DNA of 64,000 nucleotides from Pseudovibrio sp. M1P-2-3 (GCF_031501865.1 NZ_JARRCW010000001.1:3307001-3371000); one strand, 5' to 3'; positions 8,400 through 17,424 are shown, counted from the stretch's first letter. The notes: generated from the letters alone by a model not told the origin. Made by a program: numbers and translations.

Positions 8400-10652
8400 A
8401 TGAAACTGGATCACTTTTCCCTCTCAATTGATCAAGACGGCATTGCACTGCTCACATGGGATATGCGCAACAAGCCTGTTAATGTCTTTACATTGGACCT
8501 CTTGGATGAGCTGGACCGGCTGATTGACTACATCGCTCAGAATGAGCGAATTAACGGCACGATCTTGTTTTCTGGCAAGAAAAGCTTTTCTGCAGGTGCT
8601 GACCTCAAAACTCTGGAAGACTTATTGAAGTGTTACAGAGCCCGCCGTGAAACCGACACCCAAGGTGCCGCGCTGGCATTTTTGGAGGAAACGGGACGCC
8701 TGTCACAGGTCTTTCGCAAACTTGAAACCTGTCCCAAGCCTTTTATTGCAGCCATAAACGGCTCCTGCATGGGAAGTGGGCTGGAACTGGCGCTTGCCTG
8801 CCATAGCCGAATTGCCGCCGATACACTGTCAACCACGTTTTGCCTTCCAGAAGTACAACTGGGCATCATGCCCTGTGGCGGTGGAATTCAGCGAATACTG
8901 CGTCTGGTTACCGACCTTGATGCGGCGATGGGGTTTGCCCTAACCGGTAAACAGCTGACAGGAAAAGACGCCAAATCTCTTGGTTTGATAGACGAGACTG
9001 CGCCCGCCAAACGACTGATTGAAGCTGCCAAAAGGCGTCTTGGCGCTGGTATTGACCCGGTAAAGCCTTGGGATAAAACCGACTTCAAGTTCCCATCCGG
9101 GGACTTTTACAGTCCGGAAGGCATGCAGTTCTGGGCCTCGCTCATTGCGCGCTATCGCGCCCTTAGCTATGATAATTATCCCAATATCAGAGCACTACTG
9201 AATGCTGCTACTGAGGGGCTGCACCTTTCTTTTGACCAAGCGTTAAAGGTTGAGCAAAGATTTGCAACCAGACTTTTAGTCAGCTCTGAGGCTTCAAATA
9301 TGGTGCGGACTTTATTCTTCTCCCGTCATCAGCTGGACAGCGGAGTGCGCCGCCCGGCAAGTCAGCGTCCCAACCACATCAAGAAAGTCGGCATCCTTGG
9401 AGCTGGCTATATGGGCGCGGGCATTGCTTATGTGACAGCGCAAGCTGGTATTCGGGTTCATATGCTGGACTTAACCCAAGAGCTTGCCGATAAAGGATTT
9501 GAACATTGTACCGCTCTTGCCCAAAAGGCACAGGAACAGGGCATTTCAAATGAGAAGGTGAATTCAAAACTCCTCTCCTTCATTCAGGTGGGAACAGATT
9601 ATTCTGTTTTGAACGACTGTGATCTGGTTATCGAAGCTGTGGTGGAAGATCGTACAGCGAAGAAGCAGGTGACCGAAAAGGCCGCTCAATTCATGAAACC
9701 ACGGGCCACATTCGCCTCTGACACCTCGACTTTACCCATTACATCTTTGGCGCAGTATTTTCCGCGACCTCGAAGTTTCATCGGCCTGCACTTTTTCACT
9801 CCGCCAGAAAAAATGCAGTTGGTGGAAGTGGTTAAAACCAAGCAAACAAGCGCAAAAACCCTTTCTGTGGCCATGGACTTTATCAAGGCCCTGTCCAAAA
9901 CCCCTATTGTTGTTGAGGATGGGCGCGGCTTTTACACCTCCCGTATAGTTATGACCTATGCTGCAGAAGGTGCTCACATGCTTCGGGATGGCGTTCCTCC
10001 GGCGATGATTGAAAATGCAGGCCTTATGGCTGGCATGCCCATCGGACCCATGGGGCTTGCAGATGATGTGGCACTCGATCACGCCTATAACATTGTGAAA
10101 GCCGCAAGGCAGGACATGGGCAAGCGTTTCAAGTCCCCTATCCCCGAAGAGCTGCTGGAAGAACTGGTTGTCAAACGACAACGCTTTGGCCGCAAGAACC
10201 AGCGGGGCTTTTATGACTATGAGGGCGAAAATCGGTTCCTTTGGCAAGGGATTACCGAAATTACGGGAGCATCCAAGCCTGCAGCCGAATTCGAAATCGA
10301 AGAGTTGAAAGATCGCCTTCTTGTTATTCAAGCGCTGGAAGCTGCCAGAATTTTTGAAGAAAAGCGCATTACCGATGTTCGGGAAGCTGATATCGGCTCC
10401 ATCTTCGGGTTTGGCTTTCCCCCGTACACAGGCGGCGCCCTGTCCTATATCGATGACATGGGAGCAGATGTGTTTGTGGTAAAATGCAAAGGGCTGCAAA
10501 AGCGATGGGGAGAGCGGTTCCGGCCTACAAAGCTGCTAAGGGACCTTGCGCGCCATAACGAAGGATTTTACGGCAGGTTTCCGCCGCAGCCACAAGGCAA
10601 CCATAATCACAAACCCGCGGCTACATGGGATAATCAGGTTGCAACTCTCTAA
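8400..10652 (+). CDS. Bifunctional enoyl-CoA hydratase/3-hydroxyacyl-CoA dehydrogenase (FadB/FadJ-like)
   Basis: A 750-residue multifunctional beta-oxidation enzyme. The ATG at 8400 is preferred to one at 8385 because GAGGGA lies correctly before it. The N-terminal crotonase domain (to about residue 200) has SAGADLK for the oxyanion hole and two Glu positions (GLELALACH and LPEVQLGIMP). From about residue 320 comes the NAD-binding Rossmann motif GAGYMGAGIA. The C-terminal dehydrogenase domains (GRGFYTSRI) finish the protein. It hydrates enoyl-CoA and oxidises the 3-hydroxyacyl-CoA. It is separated from the thiolase gene by 11 bases, so the two are almost certainly co-transcribed. Confidence 0.93.
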   Translation: MKLDHFSLSIDQDGIALLTWDMRNKPVNVFTLDLLDELDRLIDYIAQNERINGTILFSGKKSFSAGADLKTLEDLLKCYRARRETDTQGAALAFLEETGRLSQVFRKLETCPKPFIAAINGSCMGSGLELALACHSRIAADTLSTTFCLPEVQLGIMPCGGGIQRILRLVTDLDAAMGFALTGKQLTGKDAKSLGLIDETAPAKRLIEAAKRRLGAGIDPVKPWDKTDFKFPSGDFYSPEGMQFWASLIARYRALSYDNYPNIRALLNAATEGLHLSFDQALKVEQRFATRLLVSSEASNMVRTLFFSRHQLDSGVRRPASQRPNHIKKVGILGAGYMGAGIAYVTAQAGIRVHMLDLTQELADKGFEHCTALAQKAQEQGISNEKVNSKLLSFIQVGTDYSVLNDCDLVIEAVVEDRTAKKQVTEKAAQFMKPRATFASDTSTLPITSLAQYFPRPRSFIGLHFFTPPEKMQLVEVVKTKQTSAKTLSVAMDFIKALSKTPIVVEDGRGFYTSRIVMTYAAEGAHMLRDGVPPAMIENAGLMAGMPIGPMGLADDVALDHAYNIVKAARQDMGKRFKSPIPEELLEELVVKRQRFGRKNQRGFYDYEGENRFLWQGITEITGASKPAAEFEIEELKDRLLVIQALEAARIFEEKRITDVREADIGSIFGFGFPPYTGGALSYIDDMGADVFVVKCKGLQKRWGERFRPTKLLRDLARHNEGFYGRFPPQPQGNHNHKPAATWDNQVATL

Positions 10653-10766
10653 TTATCCAGTTGTCTCCCAACATATTGGTGGGGTTCCCCACAGAAGTGC
10701 GGTGCTGGACTGACTTTTCCAAGAACAACCCTATATAGAGACTATTGCAATCAGAAAGGACTAGAA

Positions 10767-11033
10767 ATGGAAGACAATAAACTCAATCGCTTTCTTGGCG
10801 GTTCACCAGGTGCTGTGGCCATTCGGCTGGTCTTCCTATCTTTTATTGTTGGTATAATCCTATCTGCTATAAACTTGAACCCATTAGATATTTTCCTGTA
10901 TCTTCAGAATTTTGTCTTGCGTCTTTGGGATCTTGGTTTTGAAGCGATTGCGCGCCTTGGCGGCTATTTTGTATTGGGCGCCATTGTGGTGCTCCCGATT
11001 TGGTTGATTTCCCGCCTCTTTAAATCTGGATAA
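10767..11033 (+). CDS. Small integral membrane protein, DUF6460-like
   Basis: An 88-residue protein with two predicted membrane spans (about residues 17-40 and 60-82). The N-terminal NRFLGGSPGAVAIRL stretch is typical of a short family, DUF6460 as I recall it, seen in Hyphomicrobiales. AAAGGA lies about 8 bases before the ATG. A TATATA element at about 10732 could be part of its promoter. Its function is unknown. The MATE transporter gene follows 36 bases later on the same strand. Confidence 0.75.
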   Translation: MEDNKLNRFLGGSPGAVAIRLVFLSFIVGIILSAINLNPLDIFLYLQNFVLRLWDLGFEAIARLGGYFVLGAIVVLPIWLISRLFKSG

Positions 11034-11069
11034 CCTTAACTACGACTATCAGGACATCAGAACTGCCAC

Positions 11070-12398
11070 ATGGCCCAAACCTTCACTGTAACGCACCGCA
11101 GTTTCATGGCAATTGCGGTGCCCATGGCCCTTGCCTACATTTCCACCCCGCTGTTGGGGCTCGTGGACACCGCAGTCATAGGGCAGCTTGATGATCCATC
11201 CTTGATAGGTGGGCTGGTTCTTGGCTCTGTCATTTTTGATATTGTCTTTATGTCCTTCAACTTCTTGCGCTCGGGCACAACTGGGTTGACGGCTCAGGCT
11301 TTTGGGGCGGGCAATAAGAGTGAACTGGAGCTGGTTTTGATCCGCTCTCTCATTCTGGCGATAGTGGCGGCGTCTTTAATTGTTCTGCTTCAATACCCTG
11401 TCCTGTCAGTTGGACTGAATTTGCTTGGGGGCTCGGATCAAGTTCAAAGCGCTGCCGCCTCCTACTTCTCCATTCGGGTGCTGTTTTCCCCGTTGACCTT
11501 GTCTAACTTTGCTGTGCTGGGATGGTTTCTAGGACTTGGCATGGCAAAGACGGGCTTGCTACTGCAAACACTTCTCAATGGTACAAATATCGTACTGAGC
11601 GCTTTGTTTGTGCTTCATTTCGAATGGGGTATCCAAGGCGTTGCGTATGCAACAGCCCTCAGTGAACTGATTACGCTTTTAGTCAGTTTATATTTTCTCT
11701 ACCAAAGACTTGGCGGGATTCCACGTCACCCTTTTGCCAGTATATTCAAGAGAGACGACTTTCTTGCCCTACTCGCTTTAAACCGCGATATCATGATTCG
11801 CTCCTTTACCCTGCTGGGAGCCTTTGCATTTTTCACGGCCCGCAGTGCTGATCAAGGTGACATTGTGCTGGCTGCCAACGCAATTCTTGAAAAGTTCTTT
11901 CTAATTGCAGGCTACTTTCTGGACGGCACCGCAACAGCGGCAGAGCAACTGGTTGGAAGAGCCATTGGTGCCCGCTACCGGCCCGCTTTCAAAAGATCCG
12001 TCAACCTTTCGCTTCTTTGGGGCAGTCTGATCGCATTGTTTTTAACCGTTATCTTCTTCCTTTTCGGCACTCATATTGTTGCCGTGATGTCCACCCACGA
12101 GGAAGTAAGATCAGCTGCAAGCCAATACCTTTGGTGGGCAGCACTAACTCCAATTGCCGGAACCCTTGCCTTTCAAATGGATGGGATTTTTATTGGAGCA
12201 ACGTGGTCTCGGGATATGCGTAATATGATGCTTGTTTCACTAGCGCTATTCCTAGGGCTTTATTACGTATTCTTTCCAATCATGGGGAATGATGGACTTT
12301 GGTTTGCCCTTCTTGTCTTCCTTATGCTGCGCGGGCTTACCTTAACCTACCGGCTCAGACTACGCGAAAGGCAGTTCTTTACAGCTCAACACGCCTAA
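11070..12398 (+). CDS. MATE-family efflux transporter, DinF-like
   Basis: A 442-residue multidrug and toxin extrusion (MATE) protein of the inner membrane, with about 12 membrane spans. It opens with the typical first helix and loop (IAVPMALAYISTPLLGLVDTAVIGQL) and repeats the fold in its second half (LFFxxDGxxxGATWSRDMRN region). DinF-type members exchange protons or sodium for cationic compounds; the substrate is not predictable here. A strong convergent hairpin follows at 12418-12444. Confidence 0.9.
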   Translation: MAQTFTVTHRSFMAIAVPMALAYISTPLLGLVDTAVIGQLDDPSLIGGLVLGSVIFDIVFMSFNFLRSGTTGLTAQAFGAGNKSELELVLIRSLILAIVAASLIVLLQYPVLSVGLNLLGGSDQVQSAAASYFSIRVLFSPLTLSNFAVLGWFLGLGMAKTGLLLQTLLNGTNIVLSALFVLHFEWGIQGVAYATALSELITLLVSLYFLYQRLGGIPRHPFASIFKRDDFLALLALNRDIMIRSFTLLGAFAFFTARSADQGDIVLAANAILEKFFLIAGYFLDGTATAAEQLVGRAIGARYRPAFKRSVNLSLLWGSLIALFLTVIFFLFGTHIVAVMSTHEEVRSAASQYLWWAALTPIAGTLAFQMDGIFIGATWSRDMRNMMLVSLALFLGLYYVFFPIMGNDGLWFALLVFLMLRGLTLTYRLRLRERQFFTAQHA

Positions 12399-12417
12399 AG
12401 CCATCTTGGCAAACCGA

Positions 12418-12444
12418 AGACAGGAGAGGTATTCTCTCCTGTCT
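12418..12444. terminator. Bidirectional terminator between MATE gene and pyrD
   Basis: AGACAGGAGAG (12418-12428), loop GTATT, CTCTCCTGTCT (12434-12444): a perfect 11-bp stem between the convergent stops at 12398 and 12458. Neither side has a strong T-run. Confidence 0.7.
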
Positions 12445-12457
12445 CATTGATGGTTTA

Positions 12458-13558
12458 TCAGACCAATTCCTCGTTGGCCCATACTTCTACATCCTGACCA
12501 ACAGCGTCTTGAAGGTTGCTCAATCCCTTTTGATCAAGTTGTTCGATCAAGTAGTCATTGATCTCCTGAATCAGACCAGCGCCTTTGTAAACCATACCCG
12601 AATAAAGCTGGACCAGATTGGCACCCGCCGTAATCTTGGCCCATGCGCTCTCGCCGCTATCAATGCCGCCAACGCCAATGATCGGAAGTTCCGGTCCGGC
12701 AAGGCGCCTTGCTTTCGCCAGTACAACAGTAGAAAGGCGGAAGAGCGGAGCTCCAGACAAGCCACCAGTCTCTTTAGCCTGCACCTTATCCAGCAAATCC
12801 GGTCTGGAGATGGTTGTATTGGAAATAATAAACCCATCCAGTTGCTTGTCCTTGACGACACTGACGATATCTTCCAGTGCCTTCTCGCTAACATCAGGGG
12901 CTATTTTAAGCAAAACAGGTACGCTGCGCCCTATTTTATCTATTTGCTCGTCACGAGCCTCTATAATGCGGCCTACAAGGTCTTCCAACAAGCTCTTCGC
13001 TTGAAGGTCTCTCAGTCCAGGGGTGTTGGGGGAAGATATATTTGCGGTAAAGTAAGAGGCAACATCCGCAAAGCATTCTATACCGCGTACATAGTCCTTG
13101 ATCCGGTCTTCGGAATCCTTATTTGCCCCGATATTGACCCCGACCACACCACTTGAGCCCTGACGGGCTGCAAGACGCCCATAGACAGCGCCGTGTCCAT
13201 CATTATTGAAACCATAGCGGTTGATGACTGCTTTGTCCGCAGATAGGCGAAAGTTACGCGGTTTCGGGTTTCCAGCTTGTGGGCGAGGCGTCACAGTGCC
13301 AACTTCAACAAACCCAAACCCCAGCTTTAACAAAGCATCTGGAACTTCGGCGTTCTTGTCAAACCCCGCCGCCATGCCCACAGGACTATCAATCTCCACT
13401 CCAGAGAGAGTATAGCGCAGCCGTGGGTCCCGAACCGTTTTCGCTTGAAAGGGGACACCAGCCTTCAAGAGCTTGATCGTAGCATTATGCGCAGCTTCTG
13501 CATTCAGACAGTGCAGTGCCCTGAGGCCAACTTTATTGGCTAACCGAGAGATCGACAT
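12458..13558 (-). CDS. pyrD: Dihydroorotate dehydrogenase (quinone), class 2
   Basis: A 366-residue membrane-associated class 2 enzyme that oxidises dihydroorotate to orotate in pyrimidine synthesis, passing electrons to quinone. FMN and orotate motifs are visible: SPVGMAAGFDKNAE, EVGTVTPRPQAGNPKPRNFRL, NISSPNTPGLRDLQ with the class 2 catalytic serine, and IGVGGIDSG near the C-terminus. The N-terminal helices fit membrane attachment. The start codon abuts the stop of the DUF952 gene with no gap, so the two are translated from one transcript. Confidence 0.97.
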   Translation of the reverse strand: MSISRLANKVGLRALHCLNAEAAHNATIKLLKAGVPFQAKTVRDPRLRYTLSGVEIDSPVGMAAGFDKNAEVPDALLKLGFGFVEVGTVTPRPQAGNPKPRNFRLSADKAVINRYGFNNDGHGAVYGRLAARQGSSGVVGVNIGANKDSEDRIKDYVRGIECFADVASYFTANISSPNTPGLRDLQAKSLLEDLVGRIIEARDEQIDKIGRSVPVLLKIAPDVSEKALEDIVSVVKDKQLDGFIISNTTISRPDLLDKVQAKETGGLSGAPLFRLSTVVLAKARRLAGPELPIIGVGGIDSGESAWAKITAGANLVQLYSGMVYKGAGLIQEINDYLIEQLDQKGLSNLQDAVGQDVEVWANEELV

Positions 13559-13900
13559 TTAAAGCTCCGGAAAAATATGTTGGCCATTTGCTCCCAAGGG
13601 CATTTTTTGGACCCACAAAACATGTTCAAGGGAAAGCGGCTCATAAAGATGAGGAAACAAGGCTCCATTTCTAGCCGGTTCCCACAGAAGTTTTTCTTGG
13701 TTCAAACGATCCGTGTCAACTGCAATAAGAAGAAGATCTTTTGCTCCTGAAAAGTACTTTGCAGCCGTTTCCCGCACCGTTTCCTTGGTGGAAAAGTGGA
13801 TATACCCATCTTCCAGATCAATGGGAGCCCCGACGAATTTCCCATCGTTCTCCGCCTGGCTCCAAAGCTCGGTATTTGCAATCTTATAGATAATTGACAT
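13559..13900 (-). CDS. DUF952 domain-containing protein
   Basis: A 113-residue protein of the DUF952 family. MSIIYKIANTELW, DGYIHFST and NGALFPHLY are characteristic. The ATG at 13900 is preferred to one at 13948 because the family begins at this point. The family has an ADP-ribosyltransferase-like fold, and its biochemical role is not established. Coupling to pyrD downstream, which starts at the base after its stop, is commonly seen in alphaproteobacteria. Confidence 0.88.
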   Translation of the reverse strand: MSIIYKIANTELWSQAENDGKFVGAPIDLEDGYIHFSTKETVRETAAKYFSGAKDLLLIAVDTDRLNQEKLLWEPARNGALFPHLYEPLSLEHVLWVQKMPLGANGQHIFPEL

Positions 13901-14010
13901 ATTGGAATGGCCTTTCAGTGAGTATACACCAACTGAAAATAGTCTCATATAAGCGAACGGTATGAGTCCGCAAGCCCTTTAAACCAAACATTTTTCAGGT
14001 AGCTCTTTTT

Positions 14011-14631
14011 ATGCTGTCCCATAAGAACCTTTGGCAGGCGATTGACCACCTTGCCAAGCTCGAAGGAATAAGCCTTTCGGCCCTAGCCAAAAAAGCAGGC
14101 CTAGACCCAACAGCCTTCAATAAATCCAAACGCATGACAACTCAGGGACAACTCCATTGGCCCTCGACACAATCCATTTCAAAACTACTAGATGTGACCG
14201 GAAAGTCTTTTTCAGACTTCGCCAAGCTGGTTGAAGGAAATCCTGCAGAAAGTTCTCCATCTGCTGAAACCGCGCTTCTTTCGCTTACAAACAGCAATCA
14301 AGACCTTTCCCTGCCAATATCAAAACAGGCAAAAATGCATTTTCCCAGCCAATACGGCGAGAAGACGGTCGCTCTTGAGGTATATGGTAATATTTTTGAG
14401 CCATTATTCAGGGATGGAGATACTGTGATCGTGGCACCAAACGCCCCTTTACGGCGAATGGATACAGTTATTTACTCACAGGGGGGACACAGGGCAAAAG
14501 CCTGTTACTTCCTGAGGAAAACAGTCAGCTCCTACGAGTTCCGATGTGAATCCAATCAGGCGTCTGTTGATGTGCTCGCACACAACGAGGTCAAGTGGAT
14601 TGCCAGAGTTTTATGGGTGAGCAGATCATAG
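14011..14631 (+). CDS. Helix-turn-helix repressor with degenerate S24/LexA-like domain
   Basis: A 206-residue protein. The first 75 residues form an XRE/Cro-like helix-turn-helix (GISLSALAKKAGLDPTAFNKSKR). From about residue 105 it has the fold signature of the C-terminal S24 domain of LexA and phage repressors. The usual GDSMxP motif reads GNIFEPLFRDGD, so the serine nucleophile is replaced by Ile. It is therefore not expected to cleave itself. It stands alone with no phage genes nearby, so it is probably a chromosomal regulator with unknown targets. The nuclease-like gene begins 24 bases later. Confidence 0.8.
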   Translation: MLSHKNLWQAIDHLAKLEGISLSALAKKAGLDPTAFNKSKRMTTQGQLHWPSTQSISKLLDVTGKSFSDFAKLVEGNPAESSPSAETALLSLTNSNQDLSLPISKQAKMHFPSQYGEKTVALEVYGNIFEPLFRDGDTVIVAPNAPLRRMDTVIYSQGGHRAKACYFLRKTVSSYEFRCESNQASVDVLAHNEVKWIARVLWVSRS

Positions 14632-14655
14632 CCATCCAGCTTAACACTGTGGGGC

Positions 14656-15486
14656 ATGATGCGCTGGATAAAGAAAATAACAAATTCGCTTGTTCCGGTT
14701 CTCCTGTGTTTTATAGCCATAGGAGCGCTCGCTTTTCTGGCCTTTCAAAGGGAAGAGAACCCCTCCCGTCCTGTCACCTCTGCTTTGACCCTTTACAAAC
14801 CCTCGTCCCTCCCGCAAAGAACAAATATTGCGCCTAAAGAGGCGAGTAAGCCGGACAGTTCGGTCGCGGTCTCCAATACCGATGACCAACAACAGGTAAC
14901 CGGTAAAGGTGCCTCACCAGCCCAAGGCGACGCAAAAAAACAAGAGCCAGCGGATTTACTGGCTATCCACCGCCCACTCATTCTGGATGGAGCGAGCTTC
15001 CAGCATAATGGCCGGAAAATCAGGCTTGCTCACCTCAGCCCCCTTCCTCTGGATCGTACCTGCAGCAGCTGGCTTGGAGGCGCCTGGCCATGTGGCATGC
15101 GTGCAAGGACCGCGCTTCGCGCATTTCTCCTGCAAGTTTCAGTGGAATGTTCGAATATCCAAGAAACAGGGGAAGGATATGCCGTTGCAACATGTAAACG
15201 CGGAGAAGTGGATGTCGCTCATTGGCTCCTTGAAAACGGCTGGGCTAGCCCCACAACAGACGCTCCTGCCGAGTTTAACCGTTTAGCAAAAGAGGCAAAA
15301 CAGAAAAAGCGGGGTATATGGCAAACAGAGCGCAAAAAAATGCCATCAAATGACTTTCTAGTGCCAGCTGGTACACAAACTGGCCCAAGAGAGGTGGAAG
15401 AAGAAGAGATCCTTATCCAGACGCAGCCGCAAATTTACTGGAAACAGCATTCCCCCCTTCAAAAGGTTATTAATCCAGACCCCTGA
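14656..15486 (+). CDS. Membrane-anchored thermonuclease-fold (SNase-like) protein
   Basis: A 276-residue protein with an N-terminal membrane anchor (about residues 8-28), a polar linker to about residue 105, and a staphylococcal-nuclease-like domain of about 115 residues. The WPCGMRARTALRAFL and VAHWLLENGWA...EAKQKKRGIW segments are typical. The motif that supplies catalytic acidic residues (DAPE) reads LSPL, so nuclease activity is doubtful. The start is ATG 14656, or ATG 14659 in the adjacent codon, with only a weak GGGG upstream. It sits 24 bases after the repressor gene and may share its transcript. Confidence 0.75.
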   Translation: MMRWIKKITNSLVPVLLCFIAIGALAFLAFQREENPSRPVTSALTLYKPSSLPQRTNIAPKEASKPDSSVAVSNTDDQQQVTGKGASPAQGDAKKQEPADLLAIHRPLILDGASFQHNGRKIRLAHLSPLPLDRTCSSWLGGAWPCGMRARTALRAFLLQVSVECSNIQETGEGYAVATCKRGEVDVAHWLLENGWASPTTDAPAEFNRLAKEAKQKKRGIWQTERKKMPSNDFLVPAGTQTGPREVEEEEILIQTQPQIYWKQHSPLQKVINPDP

Positions 15487-15498
15487 AAGATTTAAATT

Positions 15499-16668
15499 GT
15501 GACATTCATACTTCCAACTTTAAGAAAAGAGCTTCCATTTATATTCAGCTGTATCACAGTTGTGATTTTTTATAGTTACACTGAAGCCCTAGTGGGAGCC
15601 AGCAGCCCAGCCACAGTCAAAGTTATCAGTTTTTTCTGGATTTTCCTCGCAATGATGTGGAGTGCTTTTGCTGTTGTTCGTCATGCGGATTGTCTGGCAG
15701 TTAGCCTTGGAGAACCTTACGGTACCCTTATTCTAACCCTCTCGGTCATCGGCATCGAAGTTTCCTTGATAATTGCAATTATGCTGACTGGTGCAAGTAA
15801 TGATGCCCTTGCTCGCGATACCATGCTTGCCGTCCTCAACATTGTGCTCAATGGAATGGTGGGGCTAACTTTGGTGCTTGGCGGGCTAAAGCATGGAGAA
15901 CAGCCTTTTAACACGCAAGGGGCGCGGTCCTTTCTCTCTGTCCTTATTCCACTTGCAACCATATCGTTGATTTTGCCACGATACACGATCTCAACGGAGG
16001 ACCCGTCCCTATCAACAGCGCAACAGGTTGCGTTTGCTCTCATAATCGTTGCGCTCTATGGCGTTTTTCTAGCCACGCAGAATATCCGGCATTCTTCTTT
16101 TTTCAAGGAACCCAGTCCTTACTCGGGAATAGCCCTCCCCTTTTTACTAGGAGATGATCAGTCCCCTCAAAAAGGACAGGGCGGAGCACACAGCCACCAC
16201 CCCAATCTTGAAGTACGTTCCAATCTTTATCATGCCTCTTTTTTGCTGCTGACGATGATGCCTATCATTCTGCTTTCCAAGAAATTTGCAATTCTTGTCG
16301 ACAGCGCCATCACCAAATGGTCACTGCCAGCAGCAATGGGCGGAATTTTAGTAGCTCTTCTGGTTCTAACACCGGAAGGTCTGGGCAGTTTCCAAGCAGC
16401 TTTGAAAAATCAACTCCAAAGATCGGTAAATATCTGCCTTGGCTCAGCACTTGCGACTATTGGCCTAACAGTCCCCGCTGTCCTCTTGGTGGCGGGGCTT
16501 TTGGATATTCATATTGTTCTGGGTGTCAAGAACACAGATATGCTGCTCCTTATTCTGACCTTGGTCATGAGCTTAATTACTTTCAGCGGGAACCGGACCA
16601 ACGTCCTCCATGGATCGGTGCATCTGGTGCTGTTCATCGTCTACTTTGTATTGATTTTCCTGCCATGA
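15499..16668 (+). CDS. Ca2+/H+ (Na+-K+/H+) antiporter, ChaA-like
   Basis: A 389-residue inner-membrane protein with about 11 hydrophobic spans. The first ion-binding repeat shows GEPYGTLILTLSVIGIEVSLI and MIVLNG-like LNIVLNGMVGLTLVLGGLKHGEQ, both typical of ChaA-type members of the Ca2+:cation antiporter family. A second repeat carries LTPEGLGSFQAALKNQLQRS. The start is GTG at 15499 with a weak GAAAGA upstream. The last 96 bases overlap the convergent SGNH hydrolase gene, an unusually long overlap. Confidence 0.8.
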   Translation: MTFILPTLRKELPFIFSCITVVIFYSYTEALVGASSPATVKVISFFWIFLAMMWSAFAVVRHADCLAVSLGEPYGTLILTLSVIGIEVSLIIAIMLTGASNDALARDTMLAVLNIVLNGMVGLTLVLGGLKHGEQPFNTQGARSFLSVLIPLATISLILPRYTISTEDPSLSTAQQVAFALIIVALYGVFLATQNIRHSSFFKEPSPYSGIALPFLLGDDQSPQKGQGGAHSHHPNLEVRSNLYHASFLLLTMMPIILLSKKFAILVDSAITKWSLPAAMGGILVALLVLTPEGLGSFQAALKNQLQRSVNICLGSALATIGLTVPAVLLVAGLLDIHIVLGVKNTDMLLLILTLVMSLITFSGNRTNVLHGSVHLVLFIVYFVLIFLP

Positions 16669-17391
16669 AGCCTCGTTATGCACTATTTCGATGGCTACAT
16701 GATTGGCCCAAGCCCTATTTCCCTCTTCAGAGGGATGAACACCATCATGGCAATAATACTCTGCTCGGGTACCTTTCATTGGCTCGATCCATGTACCGCC
16801 TCGCTCTTCACACAAGGCTGCCCCCAATTCAGAAATCATTTTCCTTCGTAGCCGTAAAACGAAAACCAGCCCCCTCTTGAGGGCGGGCATACGGCCGGGG
16901 TCCATCATCTTACACCAATAAATTTTGGAGTTTGGGTACTTTGCACGGGTCGCATAAAGCAAACCACCGAAGCCGCTTTTCCATTTCCCCTGGGACCGAA
17001 AGTTTTTGAGATCATTAAAGCCCAAGCTGAAAAACACATGCGTGTAATCCTCCTCGGGAAGGTTCGGGATTACCAAGTCACGAATATGAGTAGATTCTGC
17101 GCTGTTGCACCCAGCGGCGCGCCAGTGAACTGTCTTTCCCGATTTTTCGCAAAGAGCTCTAGCCAACTGATAGGGAAGAGCCAGATCGGTTGTTTTAACC
17201 CCGACGCCCGCTACTGTGGAGTCGCCGACGATGAGAAGACGAATCTCTTGGTCTTCATTCCTATTCCCTTTGAAGGTTCCAGAAACAGGCCCAATCGCCG
17301 ATGGAAGTCTAAGAGTACTTAATCGCGTCCGAATTCCCTCAATTATGTATAGAGGTAATAAAAAGAGTGATAAAATAGTGCCAATATACAT
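16573..17391 (-). CDS. SGNH/GDSL-type hydrolase
   Basis: A 272-residue protein with an N-terminal hydrophobic helix (residues 3-20), so probably membrane-tethered or secreted. Block I is LLIVGDSTVAG with the serine nucleophile. Block III is FSLGFNDLK, and block V is DGVHPSEEG with the catalytic Asp and His. The family hydrolyses esters of lipids or sugars; the substrate is unknown. The ribosome-binding site (GAGGGGG) lies in the right arm of a perfect hairpin at 17395-17418. The C-terminal 31 codons overlap the end of the antiporter gene on the other strand. Confidence 0.82.
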   Translation of the reverse strand: MYIGTILSLFLLPLYIIEGIRTRLSTLRLPSAIGPVSGTFKGNRNEDQEIRLLIVGDSTVAGVGVKTTDLALPYQLARALCEKSGKTVHWRAAGCNSAESTHIRDLVIPNLPEEDYTHVFFSLGFNDLKNFRSQGKWKSGFGGLLYATRAKYPNSKIYWCKMMDPGRMPALKRGLVFVLRLRRKMISELGAALCEERGGTWIEPMKGTRAEYYCHDGVHPSEEGNRAWANHVAIEIVHNEASWQENQYKVDDEQHQMHRSMEDVGPVPAESN

Positions 17392-17394
17392 AAA

Positions 17395-17418
17395 GTCCCC
17401 CTCTATTAAGAGGGGGAC
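17395..17418 (-). promoter_or_regulatory. Hairpin enclosing the SGNH hydrolase ribosome-binding site
   Basis: On the minus strand GTCCCCCTCT, loop TAAT and AGAGGGGGAC form a 10-bp perfect stem. It starts 6 bases after the lysS stop and ends 3 bases before the SGNH start codon. The only good Shine-Dalgarno (GAGGGGG, 5 bases before ATG) lies inside the stem. It may terminate lysS transcripts and restrict translation of the next gene; both roles are inferred. Confidence 0.6.
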
Positions 17419-17424
17419 AGTTCA

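Noticed and set aside
9732-10499. A 255-codon minus-strand frame inside the FadB-like gene
   Set aside because: Opposite a well-supported gene; the composition is that of an antisense shadow.
12299-13156. A 285-codon plus-strand frame spanning the MATE gene end and pyrD
   Set aside because: It crosses a terminator and lies opposite pyrD, whose motifs are complete.
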